Shown one piece after another: positions 63,671-64,000 of a stretch of 64,000 nt of DNA (positions are counted from its first letter, which is position 1; every line of letters starts with the position of its first letter). The translations under genes were made by a program, and so were the position numbers. Origin of the DNA: Acetobacteraceae bacterium (lineage in GTDB: Bacteria; Pseudomonadota; Alphaproteobacteria; Acetobacterales; Acetobacteraceae); assembly GCA_031291725.1 (NCBI GenBank), contig JARLIM010000020.1:62001-126000 (forward strand), in the 5' to 3' direction. Below the pieces are notes generated by a model. The model ran no database searches and had not been told where the DNA came from. It saw only the letters and a program-made list of their open reading frames with translations.

Positions 63671-64000
63671 ATGAGCATCGACAGCGCCTTGTCGATCGCC
63701 TCGGGCGGGCTGGCGAATATTGCCCAGCAAATGGCGACGATCTCCAACAACGTCGCCAATGCAAGCACGCCGGGTTACGTCGAGGAGATCAGCACCCAAA
63801 CCTCCCTTGTCGGCGCGGGCCAGGGCTATGGCGTGCTGACCGGCAATGTGGTGCGGCAAATCGATCTGCAAATGCAGCAGGAGATTTTCGCGCAAAACGC
63901 CACCGTCTCCGGTTTGACGACGACGCAGCAGGGCCTCGCCCCGGTCAATGCGGCGCAGGGCGTACCGGGGGCGGGCACCGATCTGGGCAGCATGCTGGGC
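63671..64000 (+). CDS. flgK: Flagellar hook-associated protein FlgK (5' part)
   Basis: The first 110 residues, cut by the window edge. SIDSALSIASGGLANIAQQMATISNNVANASTPGYVEE is the FLG_bb_rod helix typical of FlgK, and what follows (GVLTGNVVRQIDLQMQQEIFAQNA) is as in FlgK. It starts 64 bases after the flgE stop and probably shares its promoter. FlgK is the first hook-filament junction protein. Confidence 0.85.
   Translation, partial: MSIDSALSIASGGLANIAQQMATISNNVANASTPGYVEEISTQTSLVGAGQGYGVLTGNVVRQIDLQMQQEIFAQNATVSGLTTTQQGLAPVNAAQGVPGAGTDLGSMLG

Overview
The window is GC-rich, densely coded chromosomal DNA from an alphaproteobacterium. The strongest clues are a CtrA-type cell-cycle regulator, a Caulobacter-like flagellar block (fliF-fliG-fliH/flbE-fliN-flbD-flhA-flhF-flhG), a GapR-like DUF2312 protein, DUF1244, a phasin (so polyhydroxyalkanoate storage is likely) and ClpS. 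I cannot name the genus; a Rhodospirillales/Acetobacterales-type lineage would fit but is not proven. No rRNA, tRNA, CRISPR array, prophage or insertion sequence was recognised, and no gap longer than 300 bases lacks a gene.

Layout. 1-2.5 kb: end of an aerobic benzoyl-CoA epoxidation (box) operon, boxB (partial), boxA and a hot-dog thioesterase. 2.5-9.5 kb: arsC-like gene, purH, an iron-permease/cupredoxin fusion with an outer-membrane partner behind a Fur-like dyad, a FadL-type porin, and a persulfide-sensor ArsR gene with two YeeE/YedE sulfur-transport genes. 9.5-21.6 kb: housekeeping and cell-surface genes (prfC, peptide-binding protein, asparaginase, rpsD, rmuC, a PAS-containing chemoreceptor, a D,D-carboxypeptidase with a SPOR-like tail, phasin, clpS). 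21.6-31 kb: transport and central metabolism (two MFS exporters, LysE, msrB, a NitT/TauT-type ABC importer, pyruvate kinase, glycerate 2-kinase). 31-35.6 kb: DUF1244, GapR-like protein, MsbA-like ABC exporter, GST, dsbB and coq7.

35.6-40.1 kb is the most unusual locus: an OmpR-type response regulator, its histidine kinase, and a 761-residue protein built from four tandem copies of what looks like a type I secretion C-terminal domain, a Gly/Asn-rich beta-solenoid and a fifth terminal copy. Eleven-base-spaced direct repeats precede that gene and could be the regulator's binding site.

40.2-51 kb mixes an HNH endonuclease, gluQ, two tandem aminotransferases plus a GNAT acetyltransferase, fliJ-fliI divergent from ctrA, nadK, a nitrilase-family hydrolase and a PhnW-like aminotransferase. 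50.9-64 kb is flagellar: flhG-flhF-flhA-flbD-fliN-fliH-fliG-fliF read leftwards from a promoter with a CtrA-like site and an FlbD-like palindrome; flgD-fliK (leftward) and flgE-flgK (rightward) diverge from a spacer holding two sigma-54-like promoters around one perfect 19-bp palindrome. This is the wiring expected for a CtrA to FlbD/sigma-54 flagellar hierarchy.
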